Assembly: GCA_020439505.1 (NCBI GenBank)
Contig: JAGQSO010000050.1
Location: 1 to 45,073, forward strand
Length of the DNA stretch: 45,073 nucleotides
Direction of reading: 5' to 3'
Origin: Acidimicrobiales bacterium
Lineage (GTDB): Bacteria > Actinomycetota > Acidimicrobiia > Acidimicrobiales > Iamiaceae
A program made the translations under genes and the position numbers. Position 1 is the first letter of the stretch, and each line of letters starts with the position of its first letter. A model generated the notes under the pieces. It saw nothing but the letters and a program-made list of their open reading frames with translations. It searched no databases and was not told the origin of the DNA. This document shows positions 1 through 9,091 of this stretch, one piece after another.

Positions 1-24
1 CCTACCTGGGGCTACTGTTCGGCC

Positions 25-1494
25 ATGACGGACCAGGGGACCCGGGCCGAACAGAGCGAGGGGTCGCTTGGTGGGCGGCTTCCGGCTGTTCATCGCTACG
101 ACGACGAGTTGGCCCGGATGGATGCCGTGGCCACAATCGCGGCCCTTGACCGCGGCGATGTCTCGGTGCGGGAGGTCGTGGCGGCGGCGGTCGAGCGGGC
201 CCGATCGTTGGACCCGGAGTTGGGGGCGGTGGCCTTCGAACGCTTCGACGCCGCGCTGAGCAACCTCGACTCCGCTCGTCCACGCCGGGGCGGGTTCCAC
301 GGGATACCTACGTTCATCAAGGACATGGTGCCCGTCGCCGGTCTGCCGCTGACCTGGGGGTCGGCCGCACTCGCCGGAGGGCCTCCTCAACGGCGAACCG
401 CCGGGGTGGCCCGCGACATGGCCGACATGGGAATGACACTGCTCGGGTCCTCGACCATGCCTGAGTGGGGTTTCACCCCATCGACCGAGTTCCCCGACCA
501 CGACCCCACCCGCAACCCCTGGAATCCGGGGCGATCGGTGGGTGGGTCCTCGGGCGGCGCGGCGGCGCTGGTGGCGGCGGGTGTGGTGCCGGTCGCTCAC
601 GCCGTCGACGGGGGTGGGTCGACCCGCATCCCCGCCGCCTGTGCCGGCCTGGTGGGGCTCAAACCAACCCTCGGGCGGCTTCGACGTCACCGCGACGAGG
701 CGACCCTCCCGCTGTCGATCTCCGTTGACGGGGTGGTCACTCGATCGGTTCGCGACACCGCCCGCTGGTACGGCGAGATGGAGCGGGTGTTCCGGCCCCG
801 CAACATGGTGCCGGTCGGCGAGGTGACCGGTCCGCCCACCCGACGGTTGAGGATCGGGGTGCTCGGCGGCGTCGACGGGGTGGCCGAGCTCGACCAGGCC
901 ACGGAGACCACTCTGGCTGACACCGCGGCCCTCCTCGACACGCTCGGGCACCACGTCGAGCCGGTGGCCCCGCCGGTCCACCCCGAACGGTTCCGAGACG
1001 ACTTCGTCGACTACTACCGGTTCCTGTGCTTCGCGGCCAGCCGGACCGCCAAGATCGTGCACGGCTCCCACTTCCGGGGCGATTCCCTCACCCCGTTCAC
1101 CAAGGGCATGGCCGAATCGTTCAAGGACGCCCCCGGCCGGGTCCTCGGTGCGGCCCGACGGCTGCGCTCGACGCGGGCTCAGGTGGCGGCCATGCACCGC
1201 AGCTTCGATCTGTTGCTGAGCCCGACTCTGGCCACGGTCCCACCCGAACTCGGTTACCTCTCCACCACCGAGGATTTCGAGCCGCTGTTGGAGCGAATCA
1301 TCGCTTGGATGACCTTCACCCCGATCGCCAACGCCGCCGGCACCCCGGCCATCAACCTGCCGATGGGCTTCGACGCCGAGACCGGACTTCCGGTGGGAGC
1401 GATGCTGTCGGCCGACTTCGGTGCCGATGCATTGTTGATCCAGATCGCCCTGGAGCTCGAAGAAGCATCACCCTGGGCTCTGGCTCAGCTCTAG
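25..1494 (+). CDS. Amidase (amidase signature family)
   Basis: Predicted cytoplasmic amide hydrolase of 489 residues, the usual length for the amidase signature family. The Ser-cisSer-Lys triad is visible: Lys99 in FIKD, the cis-Ser in GGSSGG (173-178), and the nucleophile Ser199 in GGGSTR (196-201), followed by the conserved AGLVGLKP stretch. Substrate cannot be told from sequence; the family includes aliphatic and aryl amidases, 6-aminohexanoate cyclic dimer hydrolases and GatA, but no gatC or gatB lies nearby, so GatA is unlikely. It ends in TAG, so UAG works as a stop in this genome. It occupies the place where pyrF often sits upstream of mihF in actinobacteria. The ATG at the first position is taken; the window edge hides any upstream promoter. 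Confidence 0.9.
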   Translation: MTDQGTRAEQSEGSLGGRLPAVHRYDDELARMDAVATIAALDRGDVSVREVVAAAVERARSLDPELGAVAFERFDAALSNLDSARPRRGGFHGIPTFIKDMVPVAGLPLTWGSAALAGGPPQRRTAGVARDMADMGMTLLGSSTMPEWGFTPSTEFPDHDPTRNPWNPGRSVGGSSGGAAALVAAGVVPVAHAVDGGGSTRIPAACAGLVGLKPTLGRLRRHRDEATLPLSISVDGVVTRSVRDTARWYGEMERVFRPRNMVPVGEVTGPPTRRLRIGVLGGVDGVAELDQATETTLADTAALLDTLGHHVEPVAPPVHPERFRDDFVDYYRFLCFAASRTAKIVHGSHFRGDSLTPFTKGMAESFKDAPGRVLGAARRLRSTRAQVAAMHRSFDLLLSPTLATVPPELGYLSTTEDFEPLLERIIAWMTFTPIANAAGTPAINLPMGFDAETGLPVGAMLSADFGADALLIQIALELEEASPWALAQL

Positions 1495-1564
1495 TTCGGC
1501 CTGGCGCCACTCCCTCATCGGTTGTGTCCGACCTGGGTTGGCGGGGCGGGAGTAGGGTTTCTCC

Positions 1565-1879
1565 ATGGCACAGCCTCCTTCCCTCACCCCCGAGCAGCGT
1601 GCGGCCGCACTGGAAAAGGCGGCGGCAGCCCGTCGGGCCCGAGCCGAACTGAAGGAGCGCCTCAAGCTGGGGTCGATCACCCTGGCCGAGGTGCTCGAGC
1701 AGGGCGACACCGACGAGTTGGTCGGCAAGACCAAGGTTCTGGCCGTACTCGAGTCGCTGCCCGGTGTCGGCAAGGTCAAGGCTCGGCGCACCATGGACGA
1801 GATCGGTATCGCCGACACCCGCCGGATCCGTGGTCTCGGCAGCCAGCAGCGCGAGGCGTTGCTCGCCGCGTTCTCCTGA
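1565..1879 (+). CDS. mihF: Actinobacterial integration host factor (mIHF)
   Basis: Small nucleoid-associated DNA-binding protein of 104 residues, unrelated in fold to the proteobacterial IHF alpha/beta pair. Family hallmarks are the long basic N-terminal helix (residues 9-35), the LPGVGKVKA helix-two-turn-helix-like segment at 65-73 and the GLG motif near 90. In mycobacteria and streptomycetes the protein bends DNA, supports phage integration and affects chromosome compaction. Its position just upstream of a nucleotide kinase and rpoZ is the classical actinobacterial context (mihF-gmk-rpoZ). The stop at 1877-1879 lies 7 bases before the next start, suggesting co-transcription. Confidence 0.95.
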   Translation: MAQPPSLTPEQRAAALEKAAAARRARAELKERLKLGSITLAEVLEQGDTDELVGKTKVLAVLESLPGVGKVKARRTMDEIGIADTRRIRGLGSQQREALLAAFS

Positions 1880-1886
1880 CCACCCG

Positions 1887-2423
1887 GTGCTGATCACACT
1901 GGCTGGCCTGCCCGGCTCGGGCACCAGCACCGCTGGGCGTGCCGTCGCGTCGCGCCTGGGACTTGATCACGTGGACGGGGGCTCGGTGTTCCGTTCGCTC
2001 GCCGCTGAACGGGGTATGACCCTGGCCGAGTTCGCGGTGGTGGCCGAGGCCGACGACACCATCGATCGCACCCTCGACGACCGGTTGACCGAGCGGGCCC
2101 GTCTGGGACACGTCCTGTTGGAGTCCCGGCTGTCGGCCTTCCTGGTGACCCGAGCCGACATCCCGGCGCTGCGGGTCCTGATCTGGTGTGACGAGGTCGA
2201 GCGGTCCCGTCGGGTGGCGGGCCGGGACGGTCACGACGCTCGGGAGGCGCTGGAGGTCAACCGGGAGCGTGAGGCCTCCGAGGCGGCCCGCTACCTCTCC
2301 TACTACGGCATCGACGTCAACGACACTTCGGTGTACGACCTGATCCTCGACTCCACGTCGACCCCTCCCGACCAACTGGTCGAGGCCATCGTCGCCGCGG
2401 CCTCGGTCGCCGAGGAAACCTGA
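1887..2423 (+). CDS. Cytidylate-kinase-like P-loop kinase in the gmk position
   Basis: A 178-residue P-loop kinase from the GTG at 1887, chosen because it directly precedes the ITLAG beta strand and follows mihF by 7 bases; longer versions run back through mihF in another frame. The Walker A motif GLPGSGTST is at 7-15, followed by a GLDHVDGGSVFR segment and an ESRLSAF segment (79-85). The C-terminal part, with RYLSYYGIDVND (135-146) and SVYDLILDS (148-156), matches the single-domain archaeal-type CMP kinases (TIGR02173 style). Bacterial guanylate kinase features (SRxPRxGE, the GMP-binding YxF segment) are absent. It probably phosphorylates CMP/dCMP or a related NMP. It sits where actinobacteria normally carry gmk. 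No clear Shine-Dalgarno sequence is seen. Confidence 0.8.
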   Translation: MLITLAGLPGSGTSTAGRAVASRLGLDHVDGGSVFRSLAAERGMTLAEFAVVAEADDTIDRTLDDRLTERARLGHVLLESRLSAFLVTRADIPALRVLIWCDEVERSRRVAGRDGHDAREALEVNREREASEAARYLSYYGIDVNDTSVYDLILDSTSTPPDQLVEAIVAAASVAEET

Positions 2424-2521
2424 GGGTCCCACCCCATAGTCGCCTCGGCGGTGAACCGCTTGGTAGGCTTTACCGTCCCTTGGCCGAGCATGGCCACGAT
2501 TCCACAAGAGGTCCTTGAGCC

Positions 2522-2860
2522 ATGGCCTGGCAGCACGACACGATGATGAACCCTCCGATCGAGGGGCTGCTCGACCGGGCCGGATCCAAGTTCCGGCTGG
2601 TGACTTTGGGGGCCATGCGGGCCCGCCAGATCAACTCCTACTTCGGTCAACTCGGTGACACGTCGGGTCAGTTGGTACCGCCGCAGGTCGCATCGGTGGC
2701 TCGTAAGCCGCTGTCGATCGCCTTCGAGGAGATCGCCGCCGACAAGATCGAAGGTATCGACATCGATCCCGAGGCCCTCGCCGCCGAGGCGGCCGAGATC
2801 GCGGCCGCCGAAGCCCAGGCCGCGGCCGACGCTGCCGCCGCCGAAGCCGGCGACTCCTGA
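2522..2860 (+). CDS. rpoZ: RNA polymerase omega subunit
   Basis: 112-residue omega subunit that assists folding and assembly of beta-prime into RNA polymerase. The N-terminal core has the family pattern: PPIEGLLDRAGSKFRLV (11-27), then MRARQIN (32-38) and a spaced RKPLSIAFEEIA helix near 60-72. The last ~35 residues form an Ala/Glu-rich helical tail that is longer than in most omega proteins and has no assigned role. Context mihF-kinase-rpoZ-coaBC-metK is typical for actinobacteria. The ATG at 2522 is preceded by AGAGG at 2507-2511, a plausible ribosome-binding site. Confidence 0.95.
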   Translation: MAWQHDTMMNPPIEGLLDRAGSKFRLVTLGAMRARQINSYFGQLGDTSGQLVPPQVASVARKPLSIAFEEIAADKIEGIDIDPEALAAEAAEIAAAEAQAAADAAAAEAGDS

Positions 2861-2895
2861 TCCGGCCTGACCGCCTGAACCGGGCCTGACCGACG

Positions 2896-4149
2896 GTGCA
2901 ACCCGGCCCGCGTGTCGTTCTGGGCGTGACGGGCGGGATCGCCGCCTACAAGGCCATAGAGGTGTGCCGGCGTCTCGTCGACGCCGGAGCCCACGTTCAA
3001 CCGGTACTCACCCAGGGAGCGCTGCGCTTCGTAGGTGAGACGACCTTCTCGGCCCTCGCATCCGAACCGGTGAAGACCTCGTTGTGGTCCGAGTCCGATC
3101 CCATTCCCCACACCCGCCTCGGCCAGGGTGCGGACGTGATCGTGGTCGCCCCCGCCACCGCCCGACTACTGGCCGACTACGCCACAGGTCGTTCCAACGA
3201 TCTGCTGACCGCCACCTTGTTGGCCACTCGGGCCCCGGTGGTGGTCTGCCCGGCCATGCACACCGAGATGTGGGAACACCCCGCAGTCCAAGAGAACCTC
3301 GCCACCTTGCGTCGACGGGGGGTCGTGGTGGTCGACCCGGAGTCGGGTCGCCTGGCCGGGGGAGACATCGGCCACGGACGCCTGGCAGACCCGACCCGGA
3401 TCGTGAACGCGGTGTTCGCCGCCCTCGGCCCGCCTGACCTCGATGGTGTGAACATGGTGGTCACCGCCGGCGGTACCCGCGAGGCGATCGATCCCGTCCG
3501 CTTCATCGGCAACCGGTCCTCGGGCAAGCAGGGTCACGCCCTCGCGGTCGCCGCCGCCCGTCGCGGAGCCCGGGTCACCCTCATCACCACCGCTTCGCTC
3601 CCCGCTCCCGGGGTCAGCGACGTGGTAGCGGTCGTCAGCGCAGCGGAGATGCACGACGCGGTCATGGCCAGGGCCGCCTCGGCCGACGTGGTGGTGATGG
3701 CCGCCGCGGTCGCCGACTTCCGACCGGTCACGGTGGCCGATCACAAGATCAAGAAGGCTGGTGGACCACCCGAGATCCGTCTCGAACCCACCGTCGACAT
3801 CCTCGCGGCCCTTGGCCGACACAAGCGGGCGGGCCAGATTCTCGTCGGTTTCGCGGCGGAGACCACCGACGTCGCCACCCATGCCCGCTCCAAGCTCGAG
3901 GCAAAGGGGGCCGACCTCCTGGTGGCCAACGACGTGTCGGCCCCGGCGACCGGCTTCGAGCACGACACCAACGAGGTCATCATCTACGGTGCGGACGGCA
4001 CGGCGACACCGGTGCCGATGACCACCAAGGAGGGGGTGGCCGAAAGGATCCTCGACGCTGTCGCGGGCCTTCGCCTACATTCGCCGCCGCCCCGGATCGA
4101 CAATCCAGATCAGCAAGCCCAGACAACGCCCCCCAAGGAGCAGCAGTGA
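2896..4149 (+). CDS. coaBC: Bifunctional phosphopantothenoylcysteine decarboxylase / synthetase (CoaBC)
   Basis: 417 residues carrying two consecutive steps of coenzyme A synthesis: CTP-dependent coupling of cysteine to 4'-phosphopantothenate (CoaB) and FMN-dependent decarboxylation (CoaC). The CoaC domain (about 5-180) has [10 protein letters not shown] at 10-19, the catalytic His72 in IPHTRL and the substrate motif PAMHTEMW (119-126). The flap reads LAGGD at 153-157, so the Cys of the E. coli ACGD motif is replaced by Gly; this may be common in actinobacteria. The CoaB domain (about 186-400) has NRSSGK (206-211), AAAVADF near 268 and KIKK near 284. GTG start at 2896. Its stop overlaps the GTG of metK (GTGA), implying translational coupling. 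Confidence 0.95.
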   Translation: MQPGPRVVLGVTGGIAAYKAIEVCRRLVDAGAHVQPVLTQGALRFVGETTFSALASEPVKTSLWSESDPIPHTRLGQGADVIVVAPATARLLADYATGRSNDLLTATLLATRAPVVVCPAMHTEMWEHPAVQENLATLRRRGVVVVDPESGRLAGGDIGHGRLADPTRIVNAVFAALGPPDLDGVNMVVTAGGTREAIDPVRFIGNRSSGKQGHALAVAAARRGARVTLITTASLPAPGVSDVVAVVSAAEMHDAVMARAASADVVVMAAAVADFRPVTVADHKIKKAGGPPEIRLEPTVDILAALGRHKRAGQILVGFAAETTDVATHARSKLEAKGADLLVANDVSAPATGFEHDTNEVIIYGADGTATPVPMTTKEGVAERILDAVAGLRLHSPPPRIDNPDQQAQTTPPKEQQ

Positions 4150-5339
4150 CCCAGTGGACCTTCACCTCGGAGTCGGTGACCGAGGGCCATCCCGACAAGA
4201 TGGCCGACCAGATCTCCGACGCCGTCCTCGACGCCATCCTGGCCGAGGACCCCATGGCCCGAGTCGCCTGTGAAACCTTGATCACCACCGGCCTGGTGGT
4301 GGTGGCGGGCGAGATCACCACCTCGGCCTACATCGAGTTCCCCAAGATCGTCCGCGAGACCGTCAACGGCATCGGCTTCGACAACGGCAACACCGGCTTC
4401 GACGGCAACACCTGCGGCGTGATCACCTCGATCGACCCCCAGAGCCCCGACATCGCCCAGGGCGTGGACACCGCCTTCGAGACCCGTACCGGCACCGCCG
4501 GTGAGGATGCCCTCAACAGCCAGGGCGCCGGCGACCAGGGGATGATGTTCGGTTACGCCTGCAACGAGACCGAAGATCTCATGCCACTGCCGATCTGGTT
4601 GGCCCACAAGATGGCCACCCGGCTCGCCGAGGTCCGCAAGGCCGGGATCCTCCCGTACCTGCGTCCCGACGGCAAGACCCAGGTCACCTTCGACTACGAG
4701 GGCAACACCCCGGTCCGTCTGCGCACCGTGCTGATCTCCACCCAGCACCAGCCCGGCATCGACGCCGAGACCACCATCAAGCCCGACCTCATCGAGCACG
4801 TGATCCGCCCGTCGTTGCCGGCCAAGTTCGCCGACGACGACTTCGCGGTGATGGTCAACCCCACCGGCAAGTTCGAGCTCGGCGGCCCCCACGCCGATGT
4901 CGGTCTCACCGGCCGCAAGATCATCGTCGACACCTACGGCGGCATGGCCCGCCACGGTGGCGGCGCCTTCTCGGGTAAGGACCCGTCCAAGGTCGACCGT
5001 TCCGCCGCCTACGCCGGCCGTTGGGTGGCCAAGAACCTGGTGGCCGCCGGAGCCGCCGATCGGGCCGAGGTTCAGGTGGCCTACGCCATCGGCGTGGCAC
5101 ACCCGGTATCGCTGTTGGTCGAGACCTTCGGCACCGCCAAGGTCGAGGAAGCCAAGATCGTCGAGGCGGTCAAGGAGGTGTTCGACCTTCGTCCCGGCGC
5201 CATCTTGCGCGACCTCGATCTGCGTCGCCCGATCTACAAGAAGACCGCGGCCTACGGTCACTTCGGTCGCAACGACCCCGACTTCACCTGGGAGCAGACC
5301 ACCAGGGCAGCCGACATCAGGTCCGCTCTCGGGCTCTGA
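4146..5339 (+). CDS. metK: S-adenosylmethionine synthase
   Basis: Makes S-adenosylmethionine from methionine and ATP; cytoplasmic homotetramer in characterised members. The 397-residue length is standard. Signature motifs are intact: [12 protein letters not shown] (7-18) with the ATP-binding His, [12 protein letters not shown] (127-138), and [16 protein letters not shown] near 270-285 forming the phosphate-binding loop. The GTG start at 4146 overlaps the coaBC stop. SAM made here feeds the several methyltransferases in the window. No SAM riboswitch is seen, as expected for a gene embedded in an operon. Confidence 0.97.
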   Translation: MTQWTFTSESVTEGHPDKMADQISDAVLDAILAEDPMARVACETLITTGLVVVAGEITTSAYIEFPKIVRETVNGIGFDNGNTGFDGNTCGVITSIDPQSPDIAQGVDTAFETRTGTAGEDALNSQGAGDQGMMFGYACNETEDLMPLPIWLAHKMATRLAEVRKAGILPYLRPDGKTQVTFDYEGNTPVRLRTVLISTQHQPGIDAETTIKPDLIEHVIRPSLPAKFADDDFAVMVNPTGKFELGGPHADVGLTGRKIIVDTYGGMARHGGGAFSGKDPSKVDRSAAYAGRWVAKNLVAAGAADRAEVQVAYAIGVAHPVSLLVETFGTAKVEEAKIVEAVKEVFDLRPGAILRDLDLRRPIYKKTAAYGHFGRNDPDFTWEQTTRAADIRSALGL

Positions 5340-5409
5340 TCCCTTCACGATCGACCCTGGCAATGTCTCGGAGGGGCGGGTTCCGGCCCGCCCCTCCGGC
5401 GCGTCCACG

Positions 5410-7215
5410 ATGAGCGCTGACGGTCGGCGGGTGGTCAGGGTTCTGCCCGACGTCGCCGCCATCGACAAGGAGTTCGACTACCTGGTTCCACCTGGTGTGG
5501 CGGTTTCGGTTGGGGACATGGTGCGGGTCGACCTGCACGGACGCCGGGTCGGGGGCTGGGTGGTTGCCGCCGACGTCGAGCCCGAGCCGGGCATGGCGCT
5601 TCGACCCCTGGCCAAGGTGAGCGGCCGAGGACCATCGCCCGAGGTCATCGACCTGGCGGGATGGGCGGCCTGGCGCTGGGCCGGGCGACGGGCGTCGTTG
5701 TTGCGCACCGCCAGCCCGCCCGCGGTGGTGGCCACCTTGCCGCAGGTGGCGCCGCCACGACTCGAACCTGATGTGTCCGCCCTGCTGGCCGATGCCGCCC
5801 CCGATACCGCCCGCGTGATCCGGCAGGCCCTCGAACTCGACCAGGCAGTGCTCCGGCTCGCCCCGGGGGCGGATCGTTACCTCCTGGTCCGTGCCGCAGT
5901 AGCTGATTCCATCGCTCGGGGCGGGTCGTGCCTGGTGTTGTGCCCCAGCGTCGAAGAAGCCCGTGGCCTTGGTCGACGCCTGATCCGGGCTGGCGTGCCC
6001 ACCGCGGTCGTCATCGACGACGATCGGCCGCGGGCGGTGGCCGCTGAGTGGGCCAGTGCCGCGGCCGGGGCGACCGCGGTGGTCGGGACCCGCAGCAGCG
6101 CGTGGGCGCCGGTCGCCAACCTGGCCCGGGTGGTGGTGCTCGACGAGCACGACGAGGCCTACCAACAGGAACAGGCCCCGACGTGGCACGCCCGTGACGT
6201 GGTCCTGGAACGGGCCCGCCGCGCCGACGCGCCGGTCGTCTTGGTGTCACCATGTCCCACCCTCGAAGCCCTCGGGTGCGCAACCCTGGTCACGACCGAC
6301 CGCCAGAGCGAGCGGCTCGGGTGGGGCAGGGTGGAGGTGATCGACCAGCGAGACCTCGATCCGTCCCTGGGGCCGCTGTTCTCCCCCCGGCTGGTCGACC
6401 TGGCCCGAGGCCCGGGACGGGTCTTGTGCGTGTTGAACCGCACCGGCCGGTCCCGCCTGCTGGCCTGCGCGGCTTGTTCCACGCTGGCCCGCTGTGAGCG
6501 ATGCGCGGGGCCGGTGGCCGACCCCGACGGTGGATCGATGGTGTGCGGACGTTGCGGCACCGACCGCCCTCCGGTCTGTCTGGAATGCGGTGGCGCCCGG
6601 TTCAAGAACCTGCGGTTGGGTGTCAGCCGGGCCCGGGAAGAGCTGGAGGCTCTGGTCGGCGAGCCGGTGGGGGAGGTCACCGCCGGATCACCGGAGATCG
6701 ATCGACTCCACCAACGGGTGATGATCGGCACCGAAGCGGTGCTGCACCGGGTTGACCGGGCCGACGTGGTGGCGTTCCTCGACTTCGACCAGGAGCTCCT
6801 CGCTCCCCGCTACCGGGCGGTCGAACAGGCCCTGGTCCTGCTGGCCCGGGCTTCCCGCCTGGTGCATCGCAGCGGTCGCCCCGAGGCCCGGGTTCTGGTC
6901 CAGACCCGCTCACCTGATCATCCGGTTCTGGTCGCCGCCCGGCGGGCCGATCCGGGGAGGCTGAGCGAAAGCGAGGCGGTGCTGCGTACGGCCCTAGGGT
7001 TCCCCCCGGCGGTGGCGATGGCGGCCGTGTCTGGCGCCGCGGCCGAGGCCTGGATCGCCGCCTTCGGCGCTCCGCCGGGGGTCGTCGTCCAGGGCCCGGT
7101 GGAGGGTGCATGGAGGCTCACCGCCCCCGATCACGAGACGCTGTGCGACGCCATGGCCACGGTGGTCCGCCCTCCCGGCCGACTGCGCCTCGAGGTCGAC
7201 CCACTGCGCCTCTGA
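5410..7215 (+). CDS. priA: Primosomal protein N' (PriA), helicase-dead actinobacterial form
   Basis: 601-residue PriA relative, from the ATG at 5410 (the open frame runs back into metK but that part is a shadow). The N-terminal DNA-binding domain reads RVLPDVAAIDKEFDYLVP near 10-27. Zinc-binding cysteines are intact: four CxxC pairs between about 353 and 393 (CAAC, CERC, CGRC, CLEC). The ATPase motifs are degenerate: no GxGKT Walker A is present where the family has TGSGKT, and the DEEH box reads DEHD. This loss is known for mycobacterial and other actinobacterial PriA proteins, so the protein may act as a structural primosome factor and not a helicase. A terminator-like hairpin follows at 7273. 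Confidence 0.85.
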   Translation: MSADGRRVVRVLPDVAAIDKEFDYLVPPGVAVSVGDMVRVDLHGRRVGGWVVAADVEPEPGMALRPLAKVSGRGPSPEVIDLAGWAAWRWAGRRASLLRTASPPAVVATLPQVAPPRLEPDVSALLADAAPDTARVIRQALELDQAVLRLAPGADRYLLVRAAVADSIARGGSCLVLCPSVEEARGLGRRLIRAGVPTAVVIDDDRPRAVAAEWASAAAGATAVVGTRSSAWAPVANLARVVVLDEHDEAYQQEQAPTWHARDVVLERARRADAPVVLVSPCPTLEALGCATLVTTDRQSERLGWGRVEVIDQRDLDPSLGPLFSPRLVDLARGPGRVLCVLNRTGRSRLLACAACSTLARCERCAGPVADPDGGSMVCGRCGTDRPPVCLECGGARFKNLRLGVSRAREELEALVGEPVGEVTAGSPEIDRLHQRVMIGTEAVLHRVDRADVVAFLDFDQELLAPRYRAVEQALVLLARASRLVHRSGRPEARVLVQTRSPDHPVLVAARRADPGRLSESEAVLRTALGFPPAVAMAAVSGAAAEAWIAAFGAPPGVVVQGPVEGAWRLTAPDHETLCDAMATVVRPPGRLRLEVDPLRL

Positions 7216-7272
7216 GCGCGGCCAAGGGACCTAGGGGATAGGTCCAGCCGTCGTTGCTGCGAGGGTAATCAG

Positions 7273-7294
7273 ACCGAGGCTTCGCCTCGGTTTA
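7273..7294 (+). terminator. Rho-independent-type hairpin between convergent genes
   Basis: A perfect 8-bp stem (ACCGAGGC / GCCTCGGT) with a TTC loop at 7273-7291, followed on the plus strand by a short TTAA. It lies between the priA stop (7215) and the stop of the minus-strand methyltransferase (7338). It can therefore end priA transcription, and with the A-rich flank read as T on the other strand it may act in both directions. The T tract is short. Confidence 0.6.
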
Positions 7295-7337
7295 ACCATG
7301 CCGTACTTATGGGTCGGCTCACCTGTCGGCTCGCCTC

Positions 7338-7862
7338 CTAAGGCCAGGCTTGGCGGCGCGCTTCGTACATGGAGATCGATGCTGCGGTGGCCACGTTCAG
7401 CGACCCGATCTTGCCCAGTTGGGGGATGAACACGACCTGGTCGGCGCCGTCGAGCACGGTGGCGCTGAGCCCGCGGTCCTCATGGCCGACGGCCAGACAG
7501 ACCGGATCGGTCAGGTCGACGGAGTGGATCGGTTCCGCGCCGTGGGCCAGCTCCACCGCCACCAGGCGGTAGCCGGCGGCGTGGATCTGGGCGACCGCAT
7601 CGACTGGCTGCTCGCAGCGGTGCAGGGTCAGGTACCGCTCCGATCCCAGGGCGGTACGACCGACCCCGGTGGTGGAAGGGTCGGGGGTCTGGGCGCACAG
7701 CCACACGTCGTCCATCCGCAGCGCGGCCGCGGTCCGCAGGATCGAGCCGACGTTGGCCGGTGTCGCCACCGAATCCAACAACAGGGCCACGCGACCCGAT
7801 GCGTTGCGGCGCCACTCCCGATGGAGCCGCTTCAGGTCCGTGCTACCGAGTGCTCGGCTCAT
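7338..7862 (-). CDS. TrmH/SpoU-family RNA 2'-O-methyltransferase
   Basis: 174-residue SPOUT methyltransferase, predicted to methylate a ribose 2'-OH in tRNA or rRNA using SAM. The three SpoU motifs are present: NVGSILRTAAAL (motif 1), VGHEDRGLS (motif 2) and IPQLGKIGSLNVATAA (motif 3) near the C-terminus. There is no extra N-terminal RNA-binding domain, so it is closer to the minimal TrmL/TrmH type than to RlmB. The exact target is not decidable. The ATG at 7862 overlaps the stop of the upstream methyltransferase gene (ATGA), so the two are co-translated. It converges on priA. Confidence 0.85.
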   Translation of the reverse strand: MSRALGSTDLKRLHREWRRNASGRVALLLDSVATPANVGSILRTAAALRMDDVWLCAQTPDPSTTGVGRTALGSERYLTLHRCEQPVDAVAQIHAAGYRLVAVELAHGAEPIHSVDLTDPVCLAVGHEDRGLSATVLDGADQVVFIPQLGKIGSLNVATAASISMYEARRQAWP

Positions 7863-8545
7863 TTCCCATCCTCGGGGTCGTCGGTGGGGTAGGTCCCGGT
7901 CGCCGACACACTCAACAGGCGGTAGCCAGCCCGGCTGGACCGTCGGGTGGTCGGCCAGCCGTTTGCTTCCAGCCAGCGGGCCAACGAGTCGGACCCCAGA
8001 TGCTTCTGCACCACCAGTTCGGCCGTGCCGTGATCCGGTTCCAGCCGCTCCAGCCAGGAGGTGAGTAGATCGTGGAGGGCCGCCTTGCCGATCCGGATCG
8101 GCGGGTTCGACCACACCTGGTCGACGATCAGGTCCGCGGGCACATCCTCGGGAGCCACCACCCGGACCCGTTCAGCCACGCCGTTGGCTTCGGCGTTGGC
8201 CCGGCACAACCCACGGGCCCGTTCGTTGACGTCTACTGCCCAGACCGTGGCTTCGGGGGCTCTCAGGGCCAGGGTCACCGCGATCGGTCCGTAGCCACAG
8301 CCGACGTCGGCCAGAACCGGGCCCCGAACCGGCGGGCCCTCGGCCAGCAGCACCCGGGTGCCGGGATCGACCCGGTCGGCGGAGAACACTCCACGGTCCG
8401 TCGCCAGTCGGATCAGGCGCCCCTCGGGCAGGACGAGCTCCACCTCGGCCGGGGCGGAGGTGACCGCGGGGTCAGAGGAGAAGTAGTGCCCGGACTGGTC
8501 GGGCTGGGGGGACGCCACGTCGGCGACGGTAGCCTTCACAGCCAT
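7859..8545 (-). CDS. RsmC/RlmG-like class I methyltransferase
   Basis: 228-residue SAM-dependent methyltransferase of the MTS (small) domain type, to which 16S/23S rRNA guanine-N2 methyltransferases RsmC and RlmG belong. Motif I is ADVGCGYGPIAV near 79-90, an acidic VDVNERA strand follows, and motif IV reads NPPIRIGK near 146-153 where RsmC has NPPFH. The duplicated N-terminal domain of RsmC/RlmG is missing, leaving only ~60 residues before motif I, so target assignment is open. It forms a two-gene unit with the downstream SpoU methyltransferase. Its ATG overlaps the divergent def ATG within one CCATGG; a start at the internal GTG nine codons in is a possible alternative. Confidence 0.8.
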   Translation of the reverse strand: MAVKATVADVASPQPDQSGHYFSSDPAVTSAPAEVELVLPEGRLIRLATDRGVFSADRVDPGTRVLLAEGPPVRGPVLADVGCGYGPIAVTLALRAPEATVWAVDVNERARGLCRANAEANGVAERVRVVAPEDVPADLIVDQVWSNPPIRIGKAALHDLLTSWLERLEPDHGTAELVVQKHLGSDSLARWLEANGWPTTRRSSRAGYRLLSVSATGTYPTDDPEDGK

Positions 8546-9080
8546 GGCCCCCTACGAGATCCGCGTCATCGGTGATCCGGTACTCAAACAGCGCGCCGAC
8601 GACATCACCGACATCGACGGGAAGCTCGCCCGCCTGGTCGACGACATGATCGCCACCATGTACGCCGCGCCCGGTGTCGGTCTGGCCGCCCCCCAGGTCG
8701 GGGTGCAAAAGCGGCTGTTCGTGTGGGACATCGACGATGGCACCGGTGCCCACGCCATCGTGAACCCCGAGATTGTCGAGTCCGACGGCGAGTGGACCTA
8801 CCAGGAGGGGTGCCTGTCGGTGCCCGGCCTGTCGTGGGAGATCACCCGCCCCAACCACGTCCACGTGGTGGGCCGTGACCTGGAAGGAAACGAGGTCTCC
8901 TTCGACGCGTCGGAGTTCGAGGGACGCATGTTCCAGCACGAACTCGACCACATCAACGGCGTGCTGCTGGTCGACCGGCTGGACGAGGACCAGGCCCGTC
9001 AAGCCAAACGGCAGGTCCGCGAGCTGATGCTGGGCCTGGGCGAACAGCGGCCTGTGTCAGGCCGGCTGTCTCTGCGCTGA
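8544..9080 (+). CDS. def: Peptide deformylase
   Basis: 178-residue metalloprotease-like enzyme that removes the N-formyl group from nascent proteins at the ribosome exit. All three motifs are intact: GVGLAAPQ (44-51), EGCLS (88-92, metal ligand Cys90) and QHELDH (131-136, ligands His132 and His136 with catalytic Glu133). The N-terminus (YEIRVIGDPVL) aligns with the normal start of the family, supporting the ATG at 8544. It is followed by fmt, which adds the formyl group to initiator tRNA, so the operon pairs formylation with deformylation. Confidence 0.95.
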   Translation: MAPYEIRVIGDPVLKQRADDITDIDGKLARLVDDMIATMYAAPGVGLAAPQVGVQKRLFVWDIDDGTGAHAIVNPEIVESDGEWTYQEGCLSVPGLSWEITRPNHVHVVGRDLEGNEVSFDASEFEGRMFQHELDHINGVLLVDRLDEDQARQAKRQVRELMLGLGEQRPVSGRLSLR

Positions 9081-9091
9081 CCGGGCCACCG

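Noticed and set aside
4897..5409. N-terminal extension of PriA back into metK
   Set aside because: The 171 extra codons are an out-of-frame reading of metK; the PriA N-terminal domain begins just after the ATG at 5410.
4110..5468. Long minus-strand open frame (452 codons) opposite metK
   Set aside because: It is antisense to an unmistakable metK; its Gly/Val/Asp-rich translation is the usual shadow of GC-rich coding DNA.
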